A stretch of 64,000 bases of DNA from Takifugu bimaculatus (taxonomy: Eukaryota; Chordata; Actinopteri; Tetraodontiformes; Tetraodontidae). Where the stretch lies: contig CP034993.1 of the NCBI GenBank assembly GCA_004026145.2, positions 3,807,094 through 3,871,093 of the forward strand, written 5' to 3'. The notes under the pieces are model-generated. The model had not been told where the DNA came from. It saw nothing but the letters and a program-made list of their open reading frames with translations, and did not search any database. Of this stretch, positions 24,105-33,950 are shown piece after piece; position 1 is the stretch's first letter; each line of letters opens with the position of its first letter. A program made the translations under genes and the position numbers.

Positions 24105-26957
24105 TTTAAATATACGTCAGTGAACTTTAGAAGGCGACGTTTACATTAAACCTCCATACATTAAACCTCCCCGAATCGTGTGGCGGCCGTCATGTCGGAG
24201 CCGTGTGATGGGGCAGGCGCTCGGGTCTTTCATGGCGGAGCGGCGCTGCGGTGCGGAGCGGAGCGGAGCGGAGCCATCTGTGGCCGGGCTCACAATGAGC
24301 GGAGCAGCCTGCCACAGAGCTCCGCTCGCTAATAGAAATGTCAGCAGCCAGCAAAAAAGGGGCTCTAAAACCTTCTTTATTAAGCCCCACGCGTAATAAC
24401 AGGTTGATATGTGAGGAGACAACAGATTTGTATGTGTGCGTGTATTTTTTTATTTTAGTGTAGGTGAGTGTTCAGCTATTGAAGATGAAATTAAAGCTGT
24501 GTTTTTAAGTGAGAGTCGACTGCGAATATTATACAGGACAGCGCCGGTATCATCGCCCTCTGCTGGTAGGCTGCAGTAATTCCTCTCCTCTCCTTCGTTA
24601 ACCTCCTTATGTTGTCTCTTTAAGGTTGCAGTTCATTTTAAACTTGAAACTAGATGTTTAACAGTATTTTGATATACTTTAATTGTGGCGCGGAACGTTT
24701 ATCCCAGGAACTTCTAAATGCCCACATTCCGAGTTTGCTAAGTGCCAAGGAATTTTTCACTTCACTGTGGTAAAAAGCACGATACTTGGCACCTTTAGCA
24801 CCTCACCTCTTGTCCATTTGCAAGATATTTAAACCCAGAATAATTAGGTATTTCGTATGATATAACTTTACACTTTATTTGCAGTGTGTCTGGATTTTTG
24901 AAACTGGCAGAAAGAATATCCTCAATTTGTGATGTGTTTCGTTTTATTTGGAGGGGAAATAGATTCATGTCTTATATTCACTGGCTCCTGTTAAGAAAAC
25001 CTTTATGCAAAAGAGTGCAACATATCGTGCTCTTTAATGACTAATAGAGTAAGACTTAATTATATAATAAATACTAGTCGGTGTTCCATAAACAACATGA
25101 GGACTGAATCCGCTGCCTTAATTAGAGATGTTAAATAATTCATCAGGTTGGACTTGCTGGGGATTGAGGAAATCAGCTGGACCAGCTGAACTGACATCAG
25201 ACCGAGGATGCAGCTTGTAAATGAGGCGCCATGTGTCACACTAATGAGATGTAATTGGCTATTGGAGCAGAGGGGCGTTGAGGCCGATGACCTTCAGATC
25301 AGCAGCCTTGCTCCATCTATACCCCCCATGTTTGTTTCCTTTGAACCAGCACCAATGGGGGGGGGGATTCTTCAACTGGGAAGAAAGCGCTGACGTGTTG
25401 GGAGGTGTCTGGATCCTGTTTTACTGCTGCAGAAGTTGCTAAAGTTGTTTTTCTCCCTGCTGTTGACTCAGCGGAGCAGACGTTCCATCAATGAGGCAAG
25501 GAGAGAAAATAGGAAATGTGGAAATCATTACAGGGACGGGGGGGGGGGTCATCTGGCTCTCCGTTAGGGCTCTTCTTGCCTATTTACTCAATTAGCTGTT
25601 ACTGCCCGATGAACACAAACCTCTTACAGATGTATTATTGTGTTTACTTATCAGTCGGAGGGAGAAACACTGACTGTATTCATTCAATGGCAGAGTTGCA
25701 AGTTTGACTCTGGGAGAAGTTTCCTACCTCAGCTCATGTTGAACCTACAAACGCCATCTCTGTGCTGGAACGGGACCAGCGCTCTTAAATGCAGGATCTG
25801 GACAGATTAATGGGTTTAAACTGGGAGGAATAGTGGAAAGATGGTATGGTTTCCCGGATGGTCAAAGAGGCATTTTTGTGGCTGAAGATTCAGCCTATTT
25901 TTGGCGGGTCGACAGCCATCAAAGTGCGGTTTTATTTGCTTTAGCGGCGCTCATGTGACCTGTTTCTGCGACCTTCCTCCGCTGTGATAACACAGAGACA
26001 AAGCAAAGTCACAGAGCCAGATAAAGTTGACGGGAATAAAAGCCAAGGCGAGCGTGTCCTCTGTGTACTTTGGCTCGCTGGAGACACTGCTGCGTAAACT
26101 TCCTTTTTCTGTGGCTCGTCTGCAGACGTGATGTCAAGAGCGTCGGGCCGTGAACTGCTGCGTTCGCAGGAGCGGAGCCTCGGCGCTGCTTCGGGTCAGC
26201 TGACCCGAAGGCACACAGAGACCGAGGTCGTCGGTTCACATAGATGTTGAACCCAGGAGGCTAATTTATCCTGACAGCTGGATTAAAGGCGGAGATTTTA
26301 AATTGCATTTATTATCCTGAAACAAGAAAGACTCTTTCAGAAGGGTGTGTGAGGCATTAGTGTGTCCCAGACCTTCTGACTGCACGATCGAGCAGGAAAT
26401 GTCTCATGGAATGCAAGTGAGTCTGTGATACTCTCCTTCTTTTTTCATTGGTTATTATTTTTTTTCATTTAAAAAAAAGGATTTGTATTTCCGAACATGT
26501 TAAAATGGAACGATGTTCCCATGGAACAACCGTTCACCAGTTTTCACCAGTGTTGGCGTGACAGCCCTCTGTTGGGTATAAATGATGCCAGTATCAAAGC
26601 AGCCAATCACATTCTGACATTCAGGCGTGTGAGACGATCGTGGTCAGGGGGCGGGATGGAGCCTGGAGTAGCCTGATGGTGGCTGTGGTGATGCGGGGAG
26701 CATTTCTCAGGCTGAGCCGGCCCGTTAACAACTGCAGCATCAGCGTTCGCCGTATTACGCTCTATTGGCTCTAAATAAATAATACACATGAGAGATAAAC
26801 ACACACCCATCCAGTCTGGAGGCCTAAACTGCCTGCCCCGGTAGTGTACTGCCTACTTCACAGACTGCACCACAAAGGCCCCACCCCCCTTTCTAGGGTG
26901 AGATGATCATGTGAGAGTCTTTGAGGTCAGGTCTGGGAGATCTTGCACATAAGGGGC

Positions 26958-27110
26958 AAATAAGGCGGTGCAGTGGTAGAGTGGTAGTATTCCTCCCGGG
27001 GCCTCTCTGTGTGTAGTCTGCGTCTTTTCTCTGAGCCCACGAGGGTTTTCTCTGCACGCTAGATGAGTTTTCTCACTCACAGACACTAACGAGCAGAAAT
27101 GGTCTCCAAA
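26958..27110 (+). mobile_element. decayed interspersed repeat (tRNA-SINE-like)
   Basis: The stretch GGCGGTGCAGTGGTAGAGTG followed by GGGGCCTCTCTGTGTGTAGT and GAGGGTTTTCTCTGCACG resembles a very common fish interspersed repeat (a 'cggtggtgcagtggttag ... ggcctttctgtgtggagtttgcatgttctcc ... gggttttctccgg' pattern). It is truncated and mutated. The family is assigned from memory only and the ends are approximate. Confidence 0.45.
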
Positions 27111-28190
27111 CTGGCCCTAGAAGCAGAGGCGTGAGTGACCTGCACTCCTCGCCGCTGACTTGATTGAGCTTGATTGTGTTTTTATTGCACGTGGCTTCCA
27201 GCGGATCTCCGTGTTCCCGAGGTGCTCGCGCTTCCCAGGCCTCTCCCCTGTGTAAAACACACAGTTATTGGCTCCCCGTCTCTAGAATCTGCTGCCTAAT
27301 CCATCATGGCCGTATTACCCCGTCTCATCTATGCGGTAGAACAATATTAGCCCAGCCTGGGGGGGGGGTCATCTCCCCGCTGAAGCAACCCAACACCACA
27401 TGGAGGCAACTGAGGCAAAAAAGGCACCCTTCTGGAGAACTGGAGTGTTTAATTCCTCAACATTCAGTCCTGTCCCGCTGTAGCGCCGCAGGTTGGATTG
27501 AAGCGGCGGCCTTTACGGGACCTGAAGGCATCACCGCTGCCATCATGAATAATTGACCGTGCTGACATCGGACACATTGTGTCTCCTGGCAGCCGAGGGA
27601 TTCTTCACCGCAGCGTGATGGGGGCCGACAGCCTGCATGTGGGACACGTGTTGGGCGGCGGGGTCGTGTAGCCGCCCGGCGCTGACGCAGCTTATACTCA
27701 AACCAGCACTGAGCTGGGGCGAGATCGGTGATCTGAGCAGACGGCAAAACTCATCTAAAGCCCCCCCCCCGTAGATTCTGGAGTTATGGGTCCATTTATC
27801 TGCATATGGCTTTTTACCCCAGGCAGAACCCTCTCCGCTCAGAGGGGGGGGTGGAGTGAGAAATGGAAAGCCCTTAACATAAAGCTGTAATCAGGAAAAC
27901 ATCAGAATCTGTAACTGAAACCAGTTGCTTTTCAATAGGAATTAAAAAAAGACATTTTTTCCCACGGAGACGAAATGTTTGAACGCGTGCTTTCATGTAT
28001 GGCTTTGATTTGGGGGACTTTTCTTTTTCTCTCCTTCAAATTCACTTTGATTTCAGTAGATTTATTGACACGGATTCATTCCACATGTTCCATGTAATCT
28101 TCTCCCTCTTCAGATGGCCTCGGACACTTTTATCGTTATTGGTGTGTATTCTCCTGTTCTGGGTAGGACGGGTCTATTCTGCTGCGCTCC

Positions 28191-28217
28191 CTCCGTCCGT
28201 CCGTCCGTCCGTCCGTT
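28191..28217. repeat. (CCGT)n tetranucleotide repeat
   Basis: About six tandem CCGT/TCCG units. Confidence 0.9.
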
Positions 28218-28744
28218 TACCTCTGAGGTTCTGATTGGAGTAACAGCTGGATGAACGGCTGTGGGACAAGCAGCAGACGGCCTCAGTCACGGCCTGGAAC
28301 TTCAATTTCCTGTGTGTTATTACGTGGCTTTGCTGTAAATTGGTTACTGGTGATGCCGCTTGAGCAACTGTAAAATCCTTTTATTCTGACTTTATTGGGA
28401 ATATTTGGCAGACGCACGAGGACATGCGAGGCCTCCTAAACGCCGGCTCTGCAGGGAGATCGGCTGAGAACCTCCAGTAATCTGCTGCGCGTCTGATTCC
28501 ATGATGAGGATGTCATATTCAGTGCTTTAAAGTCAAATTCAAATATATATAAATACAAATGTGTGTGTCCCCCCATAAAAACAACCTGTTGAATAAACTC
28601 AAGTTGTTCCCTTTGTATATGTTGTGGAACAGGCAGGCAGGTTGCATTCTGGGAAGTGTAGTGTATTTTGAAGGGGCTAGTGCGGAAGGGTAAACAGACT
28701 GTCCTGGCCACTGGGATTTAAACGCTGTGCTTCCTGTGTTGCAG

Positions 28745-28818
28745 GTCTGCCCAGAGGAATGAGGGGTGACACTTGTGAGTAGCGCTTGATGCTTTGTGTT
28801 GGCTCGTCGAACTAAACT
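28745..28818 (+). other. rai2 5' UTR part of the coding exon, with uORF
   Basis: An acceptor TTCCTGTGTTGCAG ends at 28744, 74 bp before the start codon. Within it, 28759-28782 is a seven-codon upstream open frame (ATG ... GAG TAG) that ends 36 bp before the rai2 ATG and could dampen translation. Confidence 0.5.
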
Positions 28819-30405
28819 ATGGAAGGTCGTGATGTTGTGTCTGCAGCATCGACGCAGTCCCAGACTGATGCGCACGGCACGGATGAGGGGGGAGGGGAAA
28901 CTCCCAGTAAAGCGGAGGGCGGAATCAGTCGGGCCGGTTCTGCCGACACCAGCGGAGCGGCAGGACTGAGCAAAGGCAGCCTGTCCACCCTGGCCGAGCC
29001 CCCCGCGCCCTCGGGGGTGGGTCACACCGCCGAGTCCCCGGGGGCCATGGCTCTTAAGGTGGCCACGACGGTGCTGCATCCCGTGTGCCTGGGAGAGAGC
29101 CCGCTGATGCTGCCCATCCACCTCCAGATGAGCGGAGCCGCTGGACCCCAGCTCAGCCAGATGGGAGCGGCGCCGTACCTGATAACCAGCCAAAGCCCGG
29201 TCTCACTTCCTCTGGTCCTGGACCAGCAGGTCATCCAGCACATGAGTCCTTCGGTCATTCCTCCACCGCCTCCCTGCCCTCCGCTGCCCCTCCAGAACAA
29301 CGTTCTGTGCCAGAATCCTTTGGCCTTTGGTTTACCTCCAGCAGCTGATCCAAAGTCGGCGGGCCAGACGCAGGACGCCAGTCTCCTCTCCCTCCTGCAG
29401 AACCCTGCTTTTGCCGCCATCATGCAAGACCTCTTCCCTTCCCAGGCAGGAGCGTCGGCCTGTCCGTCCCCAGGCTCTTCCTTCTTCCCTCTTCCTCCCC
29501 TCACGCCCCCCTACGCCTCCCCTCTGGCCCCGTTAGTACCCCCCGCCACTCTTCTGGTTCCCTACCCGGTCATCATCCCTCTACCAGTGCCTCTACCGGT
29601 TCCACTGCCCATTCCCGTCCCTGTCCCGCCGCCAGAGGACACGAAGGGGATTATGACCAAACCAGTTTGCACTGTGAGTAAAAGCACTCAGACGTCTACC
29701 TCTCCTCCCATGTTGCCATCGTTCCAGCCACAAAGTGTCAGCCCGTCCTCACTCAACCCGGACGAAGGTCAGGCTCTGGACCTGTCTGTCCGAGGTTGTC
29801 CAATGGAACTAAAACAGGAATACCCCAGTCCGCAGCAGGACAATGTCCTTGACTTGTCTGTGCCTGGCGTAAAGAAACATGTAGCTTTCCCTTCTGGTCA
29901 AAACACTGGTGCAGCTCCTTTATCTCTGGGGGTTGAATGCACTCAGAGTTTGGATTCCAAAGTTCTGGGAAGTCTGGCATCGCTGGAGTTCAGTCGAAAA
30001 CACAAGTGGGTGGTCGACGGCAGCGCCGCTGGGTCCGCTTCCCGGAGCCAGGAGACGTCTCTCGGCGGAACCGGAAACCTGGAGATAGTCAGCACCTCGC
30101 AGACGGCCAAGGTCATCGTCTCGGTGAAGGACGGTATCCCCGCCATACTCTGCGGAAAGATCAAGGGCATCTCGGGCGTCTCCACCAAGAACTTCTCCAT
30201 CAAACGGGACGGCGGGCAGGGGTCCTCTCTTCAGCAGCTCTACGGAGCGCCGTCTGCGTCCCACAGCGACCAGAGCAACCCCAACCACGTGCTTAAAAAG
30301 GTCCCCAAGAGCAGAGCCATCAAACTGAAGAACATCAGCTCGCAGGAGATCCATTTTCTGCCCGTGAAGAAGCAGAGACTGGCGGCGCTGCTGCCCAGGA
30401 AGTGA
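28819..30405 (+). CDS. rai2: Retinoic acid-induced protein 2 (RAI2)
   Basis: A complete single-exon CDS of 528 residues, close to the 530 of human RAI2, and like the human gene without coding introns. RAI2 is a nuclear co-regulator that binds CtBP corepressors and is reported as a metastasis suppressor. Visible landmarks: MALKVATTVLHPVCLGESP (about residues 75-95); a proline-rich block with LVPPATLLVPYPVIIPLPVP and PLPIPVPVP (about 232-272); two CtBP-binding motifs, ALDLS at 319-323 and VLDLS at 343-347; a conserved C-terminal region with TAKVIVSVKDGIP, CGKIKGISGVSTKNFSIKR; and a basic tail QEIHFLPVKKQRL ending LPRK. The N-terminal 70 residues are Gly/Ser-rich and not conserved with mammals. 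The start is chosen because a splice acceptor lies 74 bp upstream and the resulting length fits the family. A GGA trinucleotide run follows the stop codon. Confidence 0.96.
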   Translation: MEGRDVVSAASTQSQTDAHGTDEGGGETPSKAEGGISRAGSADTSGAAGLSKGSLSTLAEPPAPSGVGHTAESPGAMALKVATTVLHPVCLGESPLMLPIHLQMSGAAGPQLSQMGAAPYLITSQSPVSLPLVLDQQVIQHMSPSVIPPPPPCPPLPLQNNVLCQNPLAFGLPPAADPKSAGQTQDASLLSLLQNPAFAAIMQDLFPSQAGASACPSPGSSFFPLPPLTPPYASPLAPLVPPATLLVPYPVIIPLPVPLPVPLPIPVPVPPPEDTKGIMTKPVCTVSKSTQTSTSPPMLPSFQPQSVSPSSLNPDEGQALDLSVRGCPMELKQEYPSPQQDNVLDLSVPGVKKHVAFPSGQNTGAAPLSLGVECTQSLDSKVLGSLASLEFSRKHKWVVDGSAAGSASRSQETSLGGTGNLEIVSTSQTAKVIVSVKDGIPAILCGKIKGISGVSTKNFSIKRDGGQGSSLQQLYGAPSASHSDQSNPNHVLKKVPKSRAIKLKNISSQEIHFLPVKKQRLAALLPRK

Positions 30406-30413
30406 AGGTGTTC

Positions 30414-30440
30414 GGAGGAGGAGGAGGAGGAGGAGGAGGA
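30414..30440. repeat. (GGA)n trinucleotide repeat in rai2 3' UTR
   Basis: About nine GGA units beginning within 10 bp of the rai2 stop codon. Confidence 0.93.
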
Positions 30441-33333
30441 GGGTGGTTATTGGTTGGCCGGTTCTCCGGAAACACTTCAGAGCATTTAACATAAAACACA
30501 TGTGGGACCTTCTGTAATCACGCGCTTAAATGTTCAATCAGAGTTCTGGAGTTTGACTCCAAATGTTGGATGAAGCGGCGTCCAGCAGTTTTCTAGAAAT
30601 GCTTTCCATTGGCCGACCTTGAATCCTTTGATTGTACTCTGCAGTGTTTTGGTGAAGCAGACATGTTTGTACGTACGGCAGCTTCACTGGCTGTCCTGGC
30701 TGTTGGAGGACGAAGGCCATGAAGGCCCAAAGTTTCTGACTTTAGAATTGTTTCCATTTTTCCATTTGGCATCCCGGTTTGTTTCCATGCTGTTGTGTTG
30801 TTTTGGGTTGGTTTTTTTTACTTCGAAGTGCACTGAAGATCCCGATCCGGTGGAGCTCCTTTCAGCGGTACATTGACGGAAGACCCGAGCGAGCGTTAAA
30901 TCGGGTCCTGTCGTCACAAATTCCTACAGTTCAGCGGAGGGCCTGACGGGGATTAGCACGACATGCTAATAATGAGCTGGCAAGGTCAGAGCCAGGGTGT
31001 CGTCATAATAGATGCTGACATCCGTCCTGACAGTAAAGTCTCTTTCGGCTTCTAATTGCAGTCAAATTTAAACACAGCCCCGTCGAAATCTGTGAAAAAT
31101 GCTTGTGCAGGAGCAGCACGCCTGTTTCCCTCAGCAGAGCAAATACTGTGTGTACGTTAATTAAGTGTGTTGGTAGCCTGTAGAGGTAGTATCAGTGAGA
31201 CCCCCCCCCCCCTCTATTTATTAAACCTGTTTGTGTAAAATTTGAATTCTAAGTGATTTAGTGTCATTAAGGGTCCAAGCATGGAGTCGTCACAGGATCC
31301 CCGGCAGCTGCCTTCAATAACCTCGGCAGATCGGCTGGAGCTACTGAGCCAGCAACAGAACCTGGCCAGGGAGCCGCCCCCCCCACGTTTATCTCACGAT
31401 ATGCTGACGGTGCAAAAGGGGAATGGGATTGAACAGAGATAAAACTAGCAAAAATTCCCTCAGGCGTTCACCTCCAAACAGCTGGACTGTCTTCAGCCCG
31501 GACGTTGATGTATTAGCGATTAGCTTAGGATCCAAATGGCATTGTTCTGCTTTCCCTGACCTCACTTTTATGTGGAGATAATCATTTCGTAGTCAGTGCA
31601 GCTCACCGGTGTTTGAACTGCTGTTTTTAATTAAAAAAAAACAGAGGGACCCCCCCCCCCCACATGCGGTCAACACAGAGGGGTCAAAACAGGCTGAATT
31701 TAAAGGGACAGTTTGGCTCTCCGTCACTGAATTCCTGGAGTTTTTTAAGGATTCCAGACAAATCTGCAGTCGACTGGAACCTGGTGCGCCGATGGCTCAC
31801 CTGCAACTCATTTAATGGAGATTTCAGGTCAATTTAGAATTTTTGTTTTAAACTGATCAAACTCTTGTGGAAAAGACATTTCCCGAAGTCTCTGCTTGGA
31901 CCCTGATCATTGCTGCTTTCTGTTGTGTTCGTGGAGCTCGTCTTATATTTCTGTCCCATAATTATGATCCCAGTTGTAAATGTGAGTGTTGTGTGTGTGT
32001 TTATTTATCCGTCTGAGCGCACTGTCATAGTTTAGTTGGGAACAATACAGGGTGTAACTAAAATGTACCACTTTGGGAGAACACTTGTGATCTATTGCAT
32101 TTATTAAATCTGTGAGTTCAAGTGTTTAGAGACGGACTGGAGGAAGTTATAAATCCAGACGCTCCCCCCCCCCTTTTTTTTTTCCTACCTAACCCTACGG
32201 TTTATTAAGGCACTTGGGCCTAAAGTCTGTTCATAGTCTTTGCTTGGACAAAATGTCTCTCTAATTTATTTGTGCAGCCTCTATTTATACTTCTGTACAG
32301 ATGCTGGACGTGAGACTGCGTGACTACCAGGACACGTGTCCACCTTTAATGGATTTGAGTTCCTGGACGGTGTCAGTAACGTGTTTGAGGGTGGAAAACA
32401 GAACCGTCCAGCTCTGAATACATGTCTGAGTGAGAGATCGCACTTTTCTAAAAACTGTCTTTGTTTTGGGGTTGTTTAAAGTTATCGCACCATTAAATTT
32501 GTACTTCCTGTGGAACCACGGAGGGTTTGTGCTTCAAACATCCCATAATCGAGAGAACTCCAGTCAAATGTGCAGTTGGTTTTGGTAGCTTTATAAAATA
32601 ACAAAAAATATATATACACAACATCATAAACACATAGTTTATCTGGTGTGACATACTGGACACGTAACAACAAATAGTTTTCAAGTACTTAAAAAGATGC
32701 GAGAGAGGGGGAAAACAGTACTTTGATCCTGTGTAGAATATCGTATGGCACAAGTTTTAAATCAAGGAAGAGAAATATCGGTAAAGTATTATTATAAACG
32801 GGATGCTACAAAAGCTTGTACTAACAAAGACCACGTAAACCTGAGAAATGTCGTAGGTAAAGCAAGGCAGAGTCTATTAACAGGAGTATCTCGACTAAAT
32901 GCATCATGTGGAAGGAGAGTGGAGTCCACTATGCCCACCCCCCCTCCGCATGGTCTTCACATTTCTAATGAACCAATATGTTTTCATTAAAATAATACGT
33001 TTCTACAAAATGTACATTCTGTTGCCGATAGTCATGGTTAAACCCATAAAACTGTACACATCTGTTCTCATTGCTAACAGTGACTGGAAATATGACATAA
33101 AAATGACAACACTGAGGTCGCGGGTGGCGGGATTCTAACTGTTCCATCAAAAAAAGAGAGGAAAAAAAAAAAAGGCAGCCCTTAGAGAGATCTGATCCGT
33201 GTTCTCTAATCTGAAATGTTTGAGCCGGAACTTCAGCATGATTCAGTGTCGGGCCAACGCACGAGGAGGCTGTTTTAAAAACAGTGAGGTCGATTCAGCA
33301 GTCTGAGTACAAAAGGGTCTCTACTGTTGTTTA

Positions 33334-33359
33334 CGTGTGTGTGTGTGTGTGTGTGTGTG
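33334..33359. repeat. (GT)n microsatellite
   Basis: About 13 GT units between the rai2 and scml2 3' ends. Confidence 0.95.
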
Positions 33360-33824
33360 ATGGAATGCAGTGACAGGAGCCTTCTTGGGGCAGGCAGACG
33401 TACGCATGCTTCAGGCATACGTGTGAACAGCGGAGAGTCCAAATTCTCTTGAAGAGTCGAGGGAAGAACGTCAGGTGGGTTTTCGCTTCGTCGCTATAGC
33501 AACTCTATAGCCGCCGTTGATAAAAACAGTATACAAGAAGAAACATTCTCCATCTTTGGGGATCCGAATCCAGGATCAAAGTTTTCATCTCCGTTTTAAA
33601 AAAGAAAGGTGTCCACGTGTGCTATGTAAAGTACAGCGGTTCTTTTCCTTTGGGATTTCATTCAAACGATGACGGTCAGACTTGAACAGCGTTTCGAGGG
33701 GGATGAGGTAATGCGTCAGCAACGCGTGGCGAGTAGCGTCGCCCCTGCGCGGCGCGAGTCAGCGTGCGCGCGCGTGTTCCTCTGGGGCTTATTGCTCGGG
33801 GTCTGGGGGAGGGACGGGCTCCTC

Positions 33825-33950
33825 TTAGAGTTTGCCTTGCTTCAGCCTCTCGATGTGATGGCACAGCTTCAGTGCGGGCCCCAGTTTCAGACCCATATAT
33901 TTCATAATCATGTCGCTGCGCAGGAGCATCAGAGCTTTTCCATCGATCTC
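33825..33950 (-). CDS. scml2: scml2 last coding exon (SAM domain, C-terminal half)
   Basis: Read on the minus strand: EIDGKALMLLRSDMIMKYMG, then LKLGPALKLCHHIERLKQGK and L-stop (TAA at 33827-33825). It is preceded by a GTCTCTGCAG acceptor, phase 0. This is the helix 3-5 part of a Scm-type SAM domain. Confidence 0.95.
   Translation of the reverse strand, partial: EIDGKALMLLRSDMIMKYMGLKLGPALKLCHHIERLKQGKL

Larger units (their letters stand above)
23500..24320 (+). promoter_or_regulatory. CpG-rich rai2 promoter region
   Basis: The base composition changes sharply here. CpG-dense, GC-rich stretches (23605-23680 with CGCGGCCGCCGAGGCGGAGG, and 24040-24300 with repeated GGAGC units) sit among AT-rich intergenic DNA. 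It lies upstream of rai2 with no other gene start nearby, so it is read as its CpG-island promoter. A clean splice donor at 23803 supports transcription to the right. The transcription start cannot be fixed from sequence alone. Confidence 0.6.
24321..28744 (+). other. rai2 intron (5' UTR intron)
   Basis: No coding signal. It contains a CTCF-like CGCCCTCTGCTGG at 24554-24566, a noncoding stretch at 25081-25290 rich in TAATTA/TAATTG-type homeodomain words, a decayed repeat at 26958-27110 and a CCGT tetranucleotide run at 28191-28217. The boundaries follow from the donor at 23803 and the acceptor at 28744. Confidence 0.5.
30406..33824. other. convergent 3' ends of rai2 (+) and scml2 (-)
   Basis: rai2 and scml2 face each other tail to tail, and this 3.4 kb contains both 3' UTRs. 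Candidate rai2 poly(A) hexamers are ATTAAA at 31220-31225 and 32492-32497. A (GGA)n run occurs at 30414-30440 and a (GT)n run at 33334-33359. I could not identify a convincing scml2 poly(A) signal close to its stop codon. Short open frames on both strands have no recognisable homology. Confidence 0.5.

Noticed and set aside
28519..29193. 224-codon minus-strand open frame over the rai2 start
   Set aside because: Antisense of the GC-rich rai2 N-terminus; the sense frame matches RAI2 over its full length.
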